11,092 nt of DNA from an uncultured Archangium sp. (GTDB lineage Bacteria > Myxococcota > Myxococcia > Myxococcales > Myxococcaceae): the NCBI GenBank assembly GCA_946479335.1, contig CAMLFP010000174.1, positions 1 to 11,092 on the forward strand. The letters run 5' to 3'. Under the pieces are notes generated by a model. The model ran no database searches, had not been told where the DNA came from, and saw only the letters and a program-made list of their open reading frames with translations. Shown here one piece after another: positions 5,163-11,092 of the stretch (position 1 is its first letter; each line of letters starts with the position of its first letter). The position numbers and the translations under genes are program-made.

Positions 5163-6905
5163 CTACAGGGTCTTCAGGTAGACGATGAGATCGGCGCGCT
5201 GGTCGACGGTGAGCACCGGTTGGCCGTTGGAGTCCTTCAGCCACTCGTCGTGGCCCTGATTCGAGAGGCCCGGGAGCGTGGTGTCGAACTTGCGCTTGGC
5301 ATCCGTCTTCCAGCTGTCGGGCACCGCGCTCCCCACCGGCAGGCCCACGCACGTCGAGTCGTAGTCGGTCGCCGGGTTCTCATCGTCGCCCATGTAGAAG
5401 ACCGGAGTCCGCGCGATCGCGGGGCCCAGCAGCTCGCACAGCGTCGGCACGCTCTGGTTGTGGAGGTACGGGTAGCGCGCCCAGATGCCCTCGAGCGGCG
5501 GCGGCACGTAGCCCTGCTGCACCTCCACCACCGTCTTCATCCACTGCGACACGGTGAGCTTGTTGAGCGAATCGGCGAACGCGGTCATGCCGTGCGCGCG
5601 CTGCGGAGAGGTCCCCACGTCCATCACCGGCGTCTGCGCGTGGTAGCGCACGCGCGTCGTCGTGAGCCGCGCTTCCTTCGTCGCGGCGCTCCAGTCTTTC
5701 TCGTACGTGCCGTGGCACGAGCTGCACATCGCGTTGAACGTCGTCTCGCCGCGCTTCGCCGCGTCTTCATCGAGCGAGTCCACCCCGAAGAACTCGACCC
5801 ACTTCGGCGCCGGCGTCGCGAACACGAACACCGTCAGCTCATCGACGATGTTCTGGTTCTTCCCGAGCCAGTCCTGCAGCACATCAAGGTCAGTGCCGCG
5901 GCCAATCTCGTTCCACAGGAAGTTCGTGAAGATGGGGTTGCCCTGCACGATGGAGCCGTCGGACAGCCAGCGCGTCTTGTATTTCACGGTCCACCACACG
6001 ACGGGCTTGCTGTCGGCGACGTAGTCGGAGAGCAGGTTCTCGCGCGGGTTCGCCTCCACGCCGGCGTCGCGGGTGGCGTTCGCGTCGTCTTCGCGCCGCG
6101 CGAGGCTGAGCGACACCTGCGCCAGCGACGTGTCGAGGCCCAGCGCCGCCGGCGTCTTCGAGCCCACCGCGCCGAGGTGCTCCTGCGTGATGAGGAAGCG
6201 CTGCAGCTCCTGCGGGTTCGCGCCCATGGTGTTCACGAAGATGTCGCGGTCGAGCAGCGGGAAGAACCCCGCGGCCTTGTGGAAGAACTCGTTGGCCTGC
6301 TCGTGGCGGTTGGTGAGGCCGACCACGGTGCGCCCGAAGAGCCGATGCGCGTGGCACGTCGCGCACGAGAAGGTCATCGCCTCGCCCTGCGGCGTGTTGA
6401 CGGTGCCCACGCCGAGGTAGTCGCCCTCCTTCACCCACGACGGCCACGGCACGCCGGGCTGCGCTTCGGGGTTCGCATCGCGCTGGGGCAAGCCCAGGTA
6501 CGTGTACATCTCCGGCGTGGTGCCGAAGCCCAGCACGGTGCGCGCGGCCGACTGGAGGTTCTTCGTGTCGGTGCTCGTGGTGTTCGGGTCGAGCAGCGCC
6601 TGCATCGGCCGGTTCGGCAACAGCACGCCCGAGACGCTCACCGGCCACGAGAGGAAGTGCTGCAACCCGCGCGCGCGCACGTCGTTGAGCGCGGGGCCGA
6701 GGTTGTAGACGTCAGCGCGATTGCCCGACTCGGGGAGCGAGGAGCTCCCGCTCCAGTTCGCCGTCGAACGGTCGCAGAGGCCGTCGGCGTTCTCATCGAT
6801 GCCGACCTCGCACGTCGCGCCCTCACTCGGGCGGCACCCGCCCTCCTCACACGCCGGAGGTCGACACGCAGACAACAGCACCAGCGACAGCAGGAAAACT
6901 CTCAC
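5163..6905 (-). CDS. dihaem c-type cytochrome lipoprotein (peroxidase/MauG/RoxA-like)
   Basis: From GTG at 6905 the product has 580 residues and begins (M)RVFLLSLVLLSAC, a lipoprotein signal with the modified cysteine in L-S-A-C at residue 14. A cysteine-rich linker follows. Two haem-binding motifs are present, CATCH at 181-185 and CSSCH at 394-398, and near the C-terminus GIWARYPYLHNQSVPTLCEL, a block usual in dihaem peroxidase-like cytochromes. The spacing of about 213 residues between haem motifs is wider than in the short cytochrome c peroxidases and closer to the larger RoxA-type proteins. The protein is expected to be attached to a membrane facing the periplasm or outside, carrying electrons or oxidising a substrate. 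A TTG at 6914 would add three residues; GTG gives the cleaner signal peptide. It begins nine bases after the epimerase-like gene, so both are likely cotranscribed. The substrate is unknown. Confidence 0.85.
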   Translation of the reverse strand: MRVFLLSLVLLSACRPPACEEGGCRPSEGATCEVGIDENADGLCDRSTANWSGSSSLPESGNRADVYNLGPALNDVRARGLQHFLSWPVSVSGVLLPNRPMQALLDPNTTSTDTKNLQSAARTVLGFGTTPEMYTYLGLPQRDANPEAQPGVPWPSWVKEGDYLGVGTVNTPQGEAMTFSCATCHAHRLFGRTVVGLTNRHEQANEFFHKAAGFFPLLDRDIFVNTMGANPQELQRFLITQEHLGAVGSKTPAALGLDTSLAQVSLSLARREDDANATRDAGVEANPRENLLSDYVADSKPVVWWTVKYKTRWLSDGSIVQGNPIFTNFLWNEIGRGTDLDVLQDWLGKNQNIVDELTVFVFATPAPKWVEFFGVDSLDEDAAKRGETTFNAMCSSCHGTYEKDWSAATKEARLTTTRVRYHAQTPVMDVGTSPQRAHGMTAFADSLNKLTVSQWMKTVVEVQQGYVPPPLEGIWARYPYLHNQSVPTLCELLGPAIARTPVFYMGDDENPATDYDSTCVGLPVGSAVPDSWKTDAKRKFDTTLPGLSNQGHDEWLKDSNGQPVLTVDQRADLIVYLKTL

Positions 6906-6914
6906 GCAAGCCAA

Positions 6915-8216
6915 TCAACCACGGCCCAGCGTGAAGCGCAGCGCTTGCTCGAGCTGCGGGTGCAGGAACTGAAACCCCGCGGCCTGCGCCCGTGACGGCA
7001 ACGCGCGTTGGCTCGCGAGCAGCGCGCCGTCTGCGAGTTCCCCGAACATCGCCCGCAGCGCGAAGCCCGGCAGCGGCGCCACCGCCGGCCGCGACAACAC
7101 GCGCCCCAGCACACGCGCGTAGTCGGAGCTCGTCACCGGGTTCGGCGCGCTCAGGTTCAGTGGACCTGACACCTCGTTCTGCGCCGCGAAGAGGATGAGC
7201 CCGAGTTCGTCTTCGAGCGAAATCCAGCTCTGCCACGCCTTGCCGCCCGCGATGGGCCCGCCTGCGCCCAGCTTGAAGGCCGGCAGCATCTTCGCCAGCG
7301 CGCCGCCGTTCGCCGACTGCACCAGCCCGGTGCGCAGGAACACCACGCGCGGCGCGGCACCTTCAGCAGCGGCCTCCCAGTCGCGACACAACTTCGCGAG
7401 GAAACGCGTCGCCGTCGGCCCCGGCTCGCCGACGGCCGAGTCTTCCGTCAGCACTTCATCGCCGCGCTCGCCGTACACGCCGATGGCGGAGCCCTGCAGC
7501 CACACCTTCACGCCCTTCGCGTGCGCGACGAGCTGCTTCGTGTACGCGACGCGACTCTCGACGAGCTCGCGCTTGCGGGCGTCGGTCCACCGCGCGTCGG
7601 CGATGCCCGCGCCGGCGAGGTTCACCACCACCTCCGCGCCCTCGATGGCCTTGAAGTCGCCGCGCTTCACGACGCGCACCTCGTGCCCGCCCGTGGTGAG
7701 GAACGCCTTGAGCGCGGTGCCGATGAGGCCGCTCGCGCCCGCGATGGCGAACACCCGCTTCGGCCCGCGGTGCCGCGAGAGGTCGGCGTGGGTGACGGCG
7801 TGCCGGTAGTCGAACATCTGCTCCAGCGTGCGCTCGGTGAAGGCGTTGCCCACGAAGCCGCCAAGCGGGAGCGCGTATTCAACCGTGTCGATGAGCTCGC
7901 TCTCGCCATCGCCGCGTGGTTCGAAGCGATGCGTGTGCACCCACTTCGCGAACGGGCCGCTGGTCTGCTCGTCGCGGAACATGCGGCCGGGCTCGTACGC
8001 GGTGTGCTCCGCCACCCAGCGCTGCTTCACCGGGCCGACCGGGAGCCGAATCACCGTGCGCGCGCCGACCTCCAGCCCGCCGCTGCGCTCTTCAATTTCC
8101 ACGGGCGCAAACGGCGGGTTCAGCCGCTCGAAGGCGCCCTCGTGCGCGTGCCACGCGAACAACTCATCGGCTGGCACCGGCATCACCGTGCGCTTCTCAA
8201 ACGTGTTCGTCTTCAC
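6915..8216 (-). CDS. SRPBCC domain fused to a TIGR01777-type NAD(P)-dependent epimerase
   Basis: The 433-residue product joins two parts. Residues 1 to about 150 (KTNTFEKRTVMPVPADELFA, later FERLNPPFAPVEI and a region rich in strands) form an SRPBCC/START-like hydrophobic-cavity domain. From about 155 onwards it is an extended SDR of the TIGR01777 (YfcH-like) group, with the nucleotide motif GASGLIG at 160-166, VVNLAGAGIADARW, SAIGVYG at 243-249 in place of the classic Tyr-x-x-x-Lys surroundings, and a C-terminal part resembling DUF1731. Such fusions are known in actinobacteria and deltaproteobacteria. The biochemical role of the group is poorly defined; a small hydrophobic substrate held by the first domain is a reasonable inference. 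GTG at 8216 was chosen over TTG at 8225 because MKTNTFEKRT is the natural start of the fold. Nine bases separate it from the cytochrome gene downstream. Confidence 0.9.
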   Translation of the reverse strand: MKTNTFEKRTVMPVPADELFAWHAHEGAFERLNPPFAPVEIEERSGGLEVGARTVIRLPVGPVKQRWVAEHTAYEPGRMFRDEQTSGPFAKWVHTHRFEPRGDGESELIDTVEYALPLGGFVGNAFTERTLEQMFDYRHAVTHADLSRHRGPKRVFAIAGASGLIGTALKAFLTTGGHEVRVVKRGDFKAIEGAEVVVNLAGAGIADARWTDARKRELVESRVAYTKQLVAHAKGVKVWLQGSAIGVYGERGDEVLTEDSAVGEPGPTATRFLAKLCRDWEAAAEGAAPRVVFLRTGLVQSANGGALAKMLPAFKLGAGGPIAGGKAWQSWISLEDELGLILFAAQNEVSGPLNLSAPNPVTSSDYARVLGRVLSRPAVAPLPGFALRAMFGELADGALLASQRALPSRAQAAGFQFLHPQLEQALRFTLGRG

Positions 8217-8242
8217 GCGCAGCAATGAAGCACGCGATTGTG

Positions 8243-8270
8243 TTGCACGCGACGCCGGGCGCGCTACCTC
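8243..8270 (+). promoter_or_regulatory. promoter candidate of the aldo/keto reductase gene
   Basis: TTGCAC (8243-8248), a 16-base spacer and TACCTC (8265-8270) end nine bases before the ATG at 8280. No Shine-Dalgarno sequence precedes either in-frame ATG (8271 or 8280). A transcript starting near 8277-8280 would be leaderless and would select 8280. The -10 match is moderate. Confidence 0.4.
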
Positions 8271-8279
8271 ATGGGTCCC

Positions 8280-9143
8280 ATGAGCATCGACAAGAGCGGC
8301 ACCTTCAAGTTGGGCGGCACCACCACCGTGAAGCGCCTGGGGTTCGGGGCGATGCGCATCACCGGCGACGGCGTGTGGGGCCCACCGAAAGATGAGGCCG
8401 AGGCGATTCGCGTGCTCAAGCGCGTCGTGGAGCTAGGCATCGACTTCATCGACACCGCCGATTCGTACGGCCCGCATGTCAGCGAGAACCTCCTCGCGAA
8501 GGTGCTGCACCCGTACAAGGGGTTGGTCATCGCGACGAAGGCCGGCCTCACGCGCGCGGGCCCGAACCAGTGGGCGCCCAACGGCCGGCCTGAGTATTTG
8601 AAGCAGGCGGTGAAGGGTTCACTGCAGCGCCTGAAGCAGGAGCGGCTGCAGTTGTGGCAACTCCACCGCATCGACCCCAACGTGCCGCGCGACGAGCAGT
8701 TCGGCGCCATCGCGGAGATGAAGAAGGAAGGCCTCATCGACCTCATCGGGTTGTCGGAGGTCTCCGTCGAAGAGATCCAGGCCGCGCAGAAGCACTTCCC
8801 CGTCGCGTCGGTGCAGAACCTCTACAACCTCGTGAATCGCAAGAGCGAGGCGGTGCTCGACTACTGCGAGAAGCACGGCATCGGCTTCATCCCCTGGTAT
8901 CCGCTCGCGGCCGGTGCGCTGGCGAACGAGGGCTCGGTGCTGACGACGCTGGCGAAGAAGTACGGCGTCGCGCCGTCGGCCGTCGCGCTCGCGTGGGTGC
9001 TCAAACGCAGCCCGGTGATGCTGCCCATCCCCGGGACGGGCAAGGTGAAGCACCTCGACGAGAACGCCGCCGGCGCGAACGTGGAGCTGACCGAAGCCGA
9101 CTTCGCGGAGCTCGACCAACAAGGCAAAGCGCAGGCGCGCTGA
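8280..9143 (+). CDS. aldo/keto reductase, YdbC/PdxI-like
   Basis: The 287-residue product is a complete aldo/keto reductase: an NADPH-dependent enzyme that reduces an aldehyde or ketone in the cytoplasm. The catalytic tetrad is visible as D58 and Y63 ([10 protein letters not shown]), K87 (IATKAGL) and H129 (LWQLHRID). The cofactor region appears as [10 protein letters not shown] and, near the end, [14 protein letters not shown]. The opening [20 protein letters not shown] and the phrase [10 protein letters not shown] closely resemble E. coli YdbC, also called PdxI, a pyridoxal reductase, so vitamin B6 salvage is possible. General reductases share these motifs and the call is not secure. An in-frame ATG at 8271 would add three residues; 8280 fits the promoter. 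The gene is divergent from the epimerase-like gene across a 63-base gap and is followed by a strong stem-loop. Confidence 0.9.
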   Translation: MSIDKSGTFKLGGTTTVKRLGFGAMRITGDGVWGPPKDEAEAIRVLKRVVELGIDFIDTADSYGPHVSENLLAKVLHPYKGLVIATKAGLTRAGPNQWAPNGRPEYLKQAVKGSLQRLKQERLQLWQLHRIDPNVPRDEQFGAIAEMKKEGLIDLIGLSEVSVEEIQAAQKHFPVASVQNLYNLVNRKSEAVLDYCEKHGIGFIPWYPLAAGALANEGSVLTTLAKKYGVAPSAVALAWVLKRSPVMLPIPGTGKVKHLDENAAGANVELTEADFAELDQQGKAQAR

Positions 9144-9160
9144 CCCGGCGCGCGAAACTC

Positions 9161-9199
9161 ACCGGCGATTTTGCGCCTCTATGACGCAAAATTGCCGGT
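9161..9199. terminator. 15-bp stem-loop after the aldo/keto reductase gene
   Basis: ACCGGCGATTTTGCG (9161-9175) and CGCAAAATTGCCGGT (9185-9199) pair at 14 of 15 positions around a nine-base loop. It starts 17 bases after the reductase stop. The stem is AT-rich in the middle and GC-rich at the base, and no T-run follows on either strand, so it is not a textbook intrinsic terminator. It could still stop transcription, protect the 3' end of the reductase mRNA, or serve as a protein-binding dyad upstream of the next gene. Confidence 0.55.
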
Positions 9200-9231
9200 C
9201 TCGCAGGCGGTCGACGTTGCTCGTCGCGCGC

Positions 9232-9237
9232 TACGCT
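9232..9237 (+). promoter_or_regulatory. -10-like box directly before the membrane-protein start
   Basis: TACGCT has the T-A-x-x-x-T form and ends seven bases before the GTG at 9245, with GTCGAC about 16 bases upstream as a possible but poor -35. No Shine-Dalgarno sequence is present. It helps choose the GTG as a leaderless start. Confidence 0.4.
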
Positions 9238-9244
9238 CAACGCC

Positions 9245-9865
9245 GTGACAACTCCGTATCTCGTGGTGGCGTGTGGCATGTGCCGCGATGCGCTCTTCAA
9301 GGCGGAGTACTGGTGGGCCACCGCCATCGGGTGGACGTTTCTCGCCTTGATGGGCACGGCCGTCGCGCTGGGCCTGGTGACGAAGACCAACTACGGGCCG
9401 TTCAGCGCTGCAGGCGCGTTTGGGCTGCTCCTCGTATGTTCCTGCGGCGCGGGGATTCAGCTCGGCCTGTGGATCGCGTCAGCCGCGCTGCTGCTCTCGA
9501 TGCTGGTGTCGCTGGTGCTTCACAAGGTGTCGCGCCGGTTCAACGCGGCGCGCGTGACGGTGGTGTTGCTCGCGATGGGCCTCGGCGTCGTCCGGTCGCT
9601 GCCGGAGAACCGGAGCACGCGCGAACTCCTGCAGGTCGCCGTGTACGTGAAGAAGTTCCCGCAGAAGCCGAGCTGGTTGTACCCGGAGCTGCTCGCACGG
9701 GCCGACACGCGCGAGCAGCTGGAGCGGCAGTTGATGTACGAGAAGAAGGGCAACCCGAACGCCATCGAGCTCCATCGCGAGCTCGGGTTCCCCGCGGAGG
9801 TACGTCGCGATGCGTGCCACACGCTCCGGCCGGAGGAGCGCACCAAGGCGTGCCCCGGCGAGTAG
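9245..9865 (+). CDS. four-helix membrane protein with cysteine pairs, function unknown
   Basis: The 206-residue product has four hydrophobic segments at about residues 23-46, 55-76, 78-93 and 102-118, and then a charged soluble tail of nearly 90 residues. Two close cysteine pairs stand out: C10-G-M-C13 before the first helix and C65-S-C67 inside the second. Two more cysteines lie in the tail, which ends CHTLRPEERTKACPGE. I do not recognise the family. The N-terminal pair could bind a metal or form a disulfide. The tail contains KKFPQKPSWLYPELLARADT and looks helical. The start is the GTG at 9245, since no other start lies upstream in frame after the stem-loop and a -10-like box stands seven bases before it. 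Coding is supported by strong third-position GC and an uninterrupted frame with membrane character. It converges on the PaiB-like gene with no gap between the two stops. Confidence 0.65.
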   Translation: MTTPYLVVACGMCRDALFKAEYWWATAIGWTFLALMGTAVALGLVTKTNYGPFSAAGAFGLLLVCSCGAGIQLGLWIASAALLLSMLVSLVLHKVSRRFNAARVTVVLLAMGLGVVRSLPENRSTRELLQVAVYVKKFPQKPSWLYPELLARADTREQLERQLMYEKKGNPNAIELHRELGFPAEVRRDACHTLRPEERTKACPGE

Positions 9866-10474
9866 TCAGCCGTTGCGCTTCGTCATCTCGTCGGCGAGCT
9901 CCACGTTGTGCGCACGCAGCGCCTCGGCGGCCCCCCGCGCGTCACCTTGCTCGCGGTTCTGACCGAGCTTCGCCTTGCCCACGAGCCGCTCGACCTTCAC
10001 TTCGATGCCGACGATTTCGCGCAGCAGCTCGTCGATGAACTCGCGCGGGCTGTCGGACATCTTCCACGGCGCGGGCTGCGACGCCTCGTGCTGCTTCGTG
10101 AGCTTCGCGACGACGGTGCGCACGAAGTTCACGTCATCACGCACGAAGACGCGCCCGTGCGCATGCGCGACGAGGTAGTTCCACGTCGGCACCTGCCGAT
10201 GCGTCTCGTGTTTGCTCGGGTACCAGTTGGGCGAGATGTAGCCGTCGGCTCCGCGGAAGATGACGAGCACCTCATCGCCGTCTTTCAGTTCACGCCACAC
10301 GGGGTTCTTTCGCGCGACGTGCGCGATGAGTGAGTCGCCCTCGATGAAAAATGGAATGTGATTCGCGTCGAGACCACTCGCGTTGTGCGTGACCAACGCG
10401 CCGAGCGGGTGCGCGTCGATGAGCGCTCGCAGCACGTCAGGTCGCGACTCTTCGAAATGTTTTGGCACGTACAT
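9866..10474 (-). CDS. PaiB-family FMN-binding protein
   Basis: The 202-residue product shows the PaiB (FMN-binding negative transcriptional regulator) pattern from its first residue: MYVPKHFEE, then DANHIPFFIEGDSLIAHVARKNP split across residues 37-58, LVIFRGADGYISPNWYPSK (70-88) and VPTWNYLVAHAHGRV (95-109). The fold is the split beta-barrel of pyridoxamine-phosphate-oxidase-like flavoproteins. In Bacillus PaiB was linked to control of sporulation and protease genes. Most homologues have no proven DNA-binding activity, and a flavin-binding enzyme or sensor is as likely. The C-terminal stretch (GKAKLGQNREQGDARG) is also typical of the family, so the length is complete. It stands divergent from the partial membrane-protein gene at 10510 with a 35-base gap. 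No Shine-Dalgarno sequence precedes the ATG. Confidence 0.9.
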   Translation of the reverse strand: MYVPKHFEESRPDVLRALIDAHPLGALVTHNASGLDANHIPFFIEGDSLIAHVARKNPVWRELKDGDEVLVIFRGADGYISPNWYPSKHETHRQVPTWNYLVAHAHGRVFVRDDVNFVRTVVAKLTKQHEASQPAPWKMSDSPREFIDELLREIVGIEVKVERLVGKAKLGQNREQGDARGAAEALRAHNVELADEMTKRNG

Positions 10475-10509
10475 GAGTGACCGCTCTTTAACGAAGTAAG
10501 AGCCGAGCC

Positions 10510-11092
10510 ATGAACGTCGGCGCAGAATTCGTCTTCCCGCGATACGGCTTGCCCGCCAGAGCCATCATGACCGTCATGCTCGGAGGCCTCGGCGTGTTCT
10601 TCGCGGCGATGGCGGTGCTGGTGTCACACGACTCCGAGTTGAGCTGCGAGCCGAGCGGCGCGTGCACGCACATCGAGCGCTACCCTTTCGGCATCGAGCA
10701 GCGAGAACCCGTCGCGAAGATTGCGAGCGCCGATGTCGAGTGGAGCCCGGGCGGGCGTTCGAAAGCGCTCAAGTTGGTGCTCACGCACGAAGACGGCACG
10801 TTCACCGACTACCAGGGCGTCGGCACCAATGGAGAGCGCGCCGAACGAACTGCGAAGGCGATCAACGCGTACCTCCACGAGCCGAAGAGCGCGACGTTCG
10901 CGTTGCGTGAAGGCTCGCTGCCGGTGGCGATTTTTCTCAGCCTGCTCGCGCTCGGAGCCTTCGTGCTCGTGCCCAGTTTCTTCGCGCGCATCAGACTGCG
11001 TCGCACCATGCAGCGCGTGCAGGTGACCATCGGGCGCTGGCCGGCTCCTCGCCATGAATTCGAGTTCGAGCCCAATGTGTTCACCATTCGAC
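10510..11092 (+). CDS. two-helix membrane protein, function unknown, partial at the right edge
   Basis: The frame from ATG 10510 is open to the window edge (194 codons, no stop). The product has a first hydrophobic helix at about residues 16-38. A soluble domain follows with a cysteine pair C46/C52 (LSCEPSGACTHIERYPFG) and a strand-rich middle (KALKLVLTHEDGTFTDYQGV). A second helix lies at about 137-158 (SLPVAIFLSLLALGAFVLVP), and the protein then continues with a basic segment. The pattern of a Cys-rich turn, Arg, aromatic residue and strand pair between two helices is common in small uncharacterised membrane proteins with a PH-like barrel, but I cannot name the family. The short gap to the divergent PaiB-like gene must contain both promoters; CTTTAAC at 10486-10492 is the only AT-rich stretch there. 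Confidence 0.65.
   Translation, partial: MNVGAEFVFPRYGLPARAIMTVMLGGLGVFFAAMAVLVSHDSELSCEPSGACTHIERYPFGIEQREPVAKIASADVEWSPGGRSKALKLVLTHEDGTFTDYQGVGTNGERAERTAKAINAYLHEPKSATFALREGSLPVAIFLSLLALGAFVLVPSFFARIRLRRTMQRVQVTIGRWPAPRHEFEFEPNVFTIR

Noticed and set aside
5220..6995. A 591-codon plus-strand open frame opposite the cytochrome gene
   Set aside because: Its translation is dominated by Arg, His, Val, Ala and Leu without domains. It is the expected antisense by-product of a GC-rich gene with strong third-position bias; the minus strand carries a signal peptide and two haem motifs.
7916..8395. Plus-strand frames opposite the 5' end of the SRPBCC-epimerase gene
   Set aside because: They are shadows. 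The minus-strand protein has clear family motifs and the divergent promoter region lies at 8217-8279.

Overview
The window is high-GC DNA with strongly G/C-biased third codon positions. The gene content is one TetR-controlled oxidoreductase, a Cys-rich-tailed lipoprotein dihaem cytochrome, a fused SRPBCC/epimerase protein and several small lineage-specific membrane proteins. Together with genes that seem to start at the 5' end of their mRNA, this fits a Myxococcota (deltaproteobacterial) chromosome. That assignment is an inference from style and gene content; no marker gene fixes it. I saw no rRNA, tRNA, CRISPR array or insertion sequence.

Layout. Positions 1-743 (minus) hold two membrane proteins, the downstream one a Tim44-like protein cut by the window edge. 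Positions 805-2196 (minus) hold a YebC/TACO1-family protein and, 24 bases upstream of it, a TetR-family repressor. The repressor is divergent from a 3-hydroxyisobutyrate-dehydrogenase-like oxidoreductase (2269-3066, plus). Two near-identical 16-base direct repeats lie between them, one covering the -35 box of the oxidoreductase promoter, so this looks like a repressor/target pair. A stem-loop follows at the convergent junction.

Positions 3195-5146 form an accessory toxin-like block, all on the minus strand: a higBA-type toxin-antitoxin pair followed by a class II Fic AMP-transferase with a C-terminal winged helix. Each unit has its own palindromic operator over a likely -10 box. The Fic gene has a strange 5' end. 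Conserved-looking N-terminal residues lie upstream of the first usual start codon and can be reached only by an AUU start or by a one-base frame correction. This is the most interesting spot in the window.

Positions 5163-8216 (minus) hold an apparent two-gene unit: a TIGR01777-type SRPBCC+epimerase fusion, then, 9 bases later, a secreted dihaem cytochrome lipoprotein of the peroxidase/MauG/RoxA type. Divergent to it is an aldo/keto reductase resembling YdbC/PdxI (8280-9143, plus). A 15-bp stem-loop follows, then a four-helix membrane protein of unknown function (9245-9865, plus). A PaiB-family FMN-binding protein (9866-10474, minus) is divergent from a membrane protein that runs off the right end (10510-11092, plus).

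A recurring theme is a -10-like hexamer 6-10 bases before the start codon, without a Shine-Dalgarno sequence (at 719, 2269, 5119, 8280, 9245). This suggests that leaderless transcripts are common here. No large novel multi-gene system is evident. The points worth checking are the Fic 5' end and its triple operator, the TetR tandem operator, the cytochrome/epimerase pair and the unknown membrane proteins.
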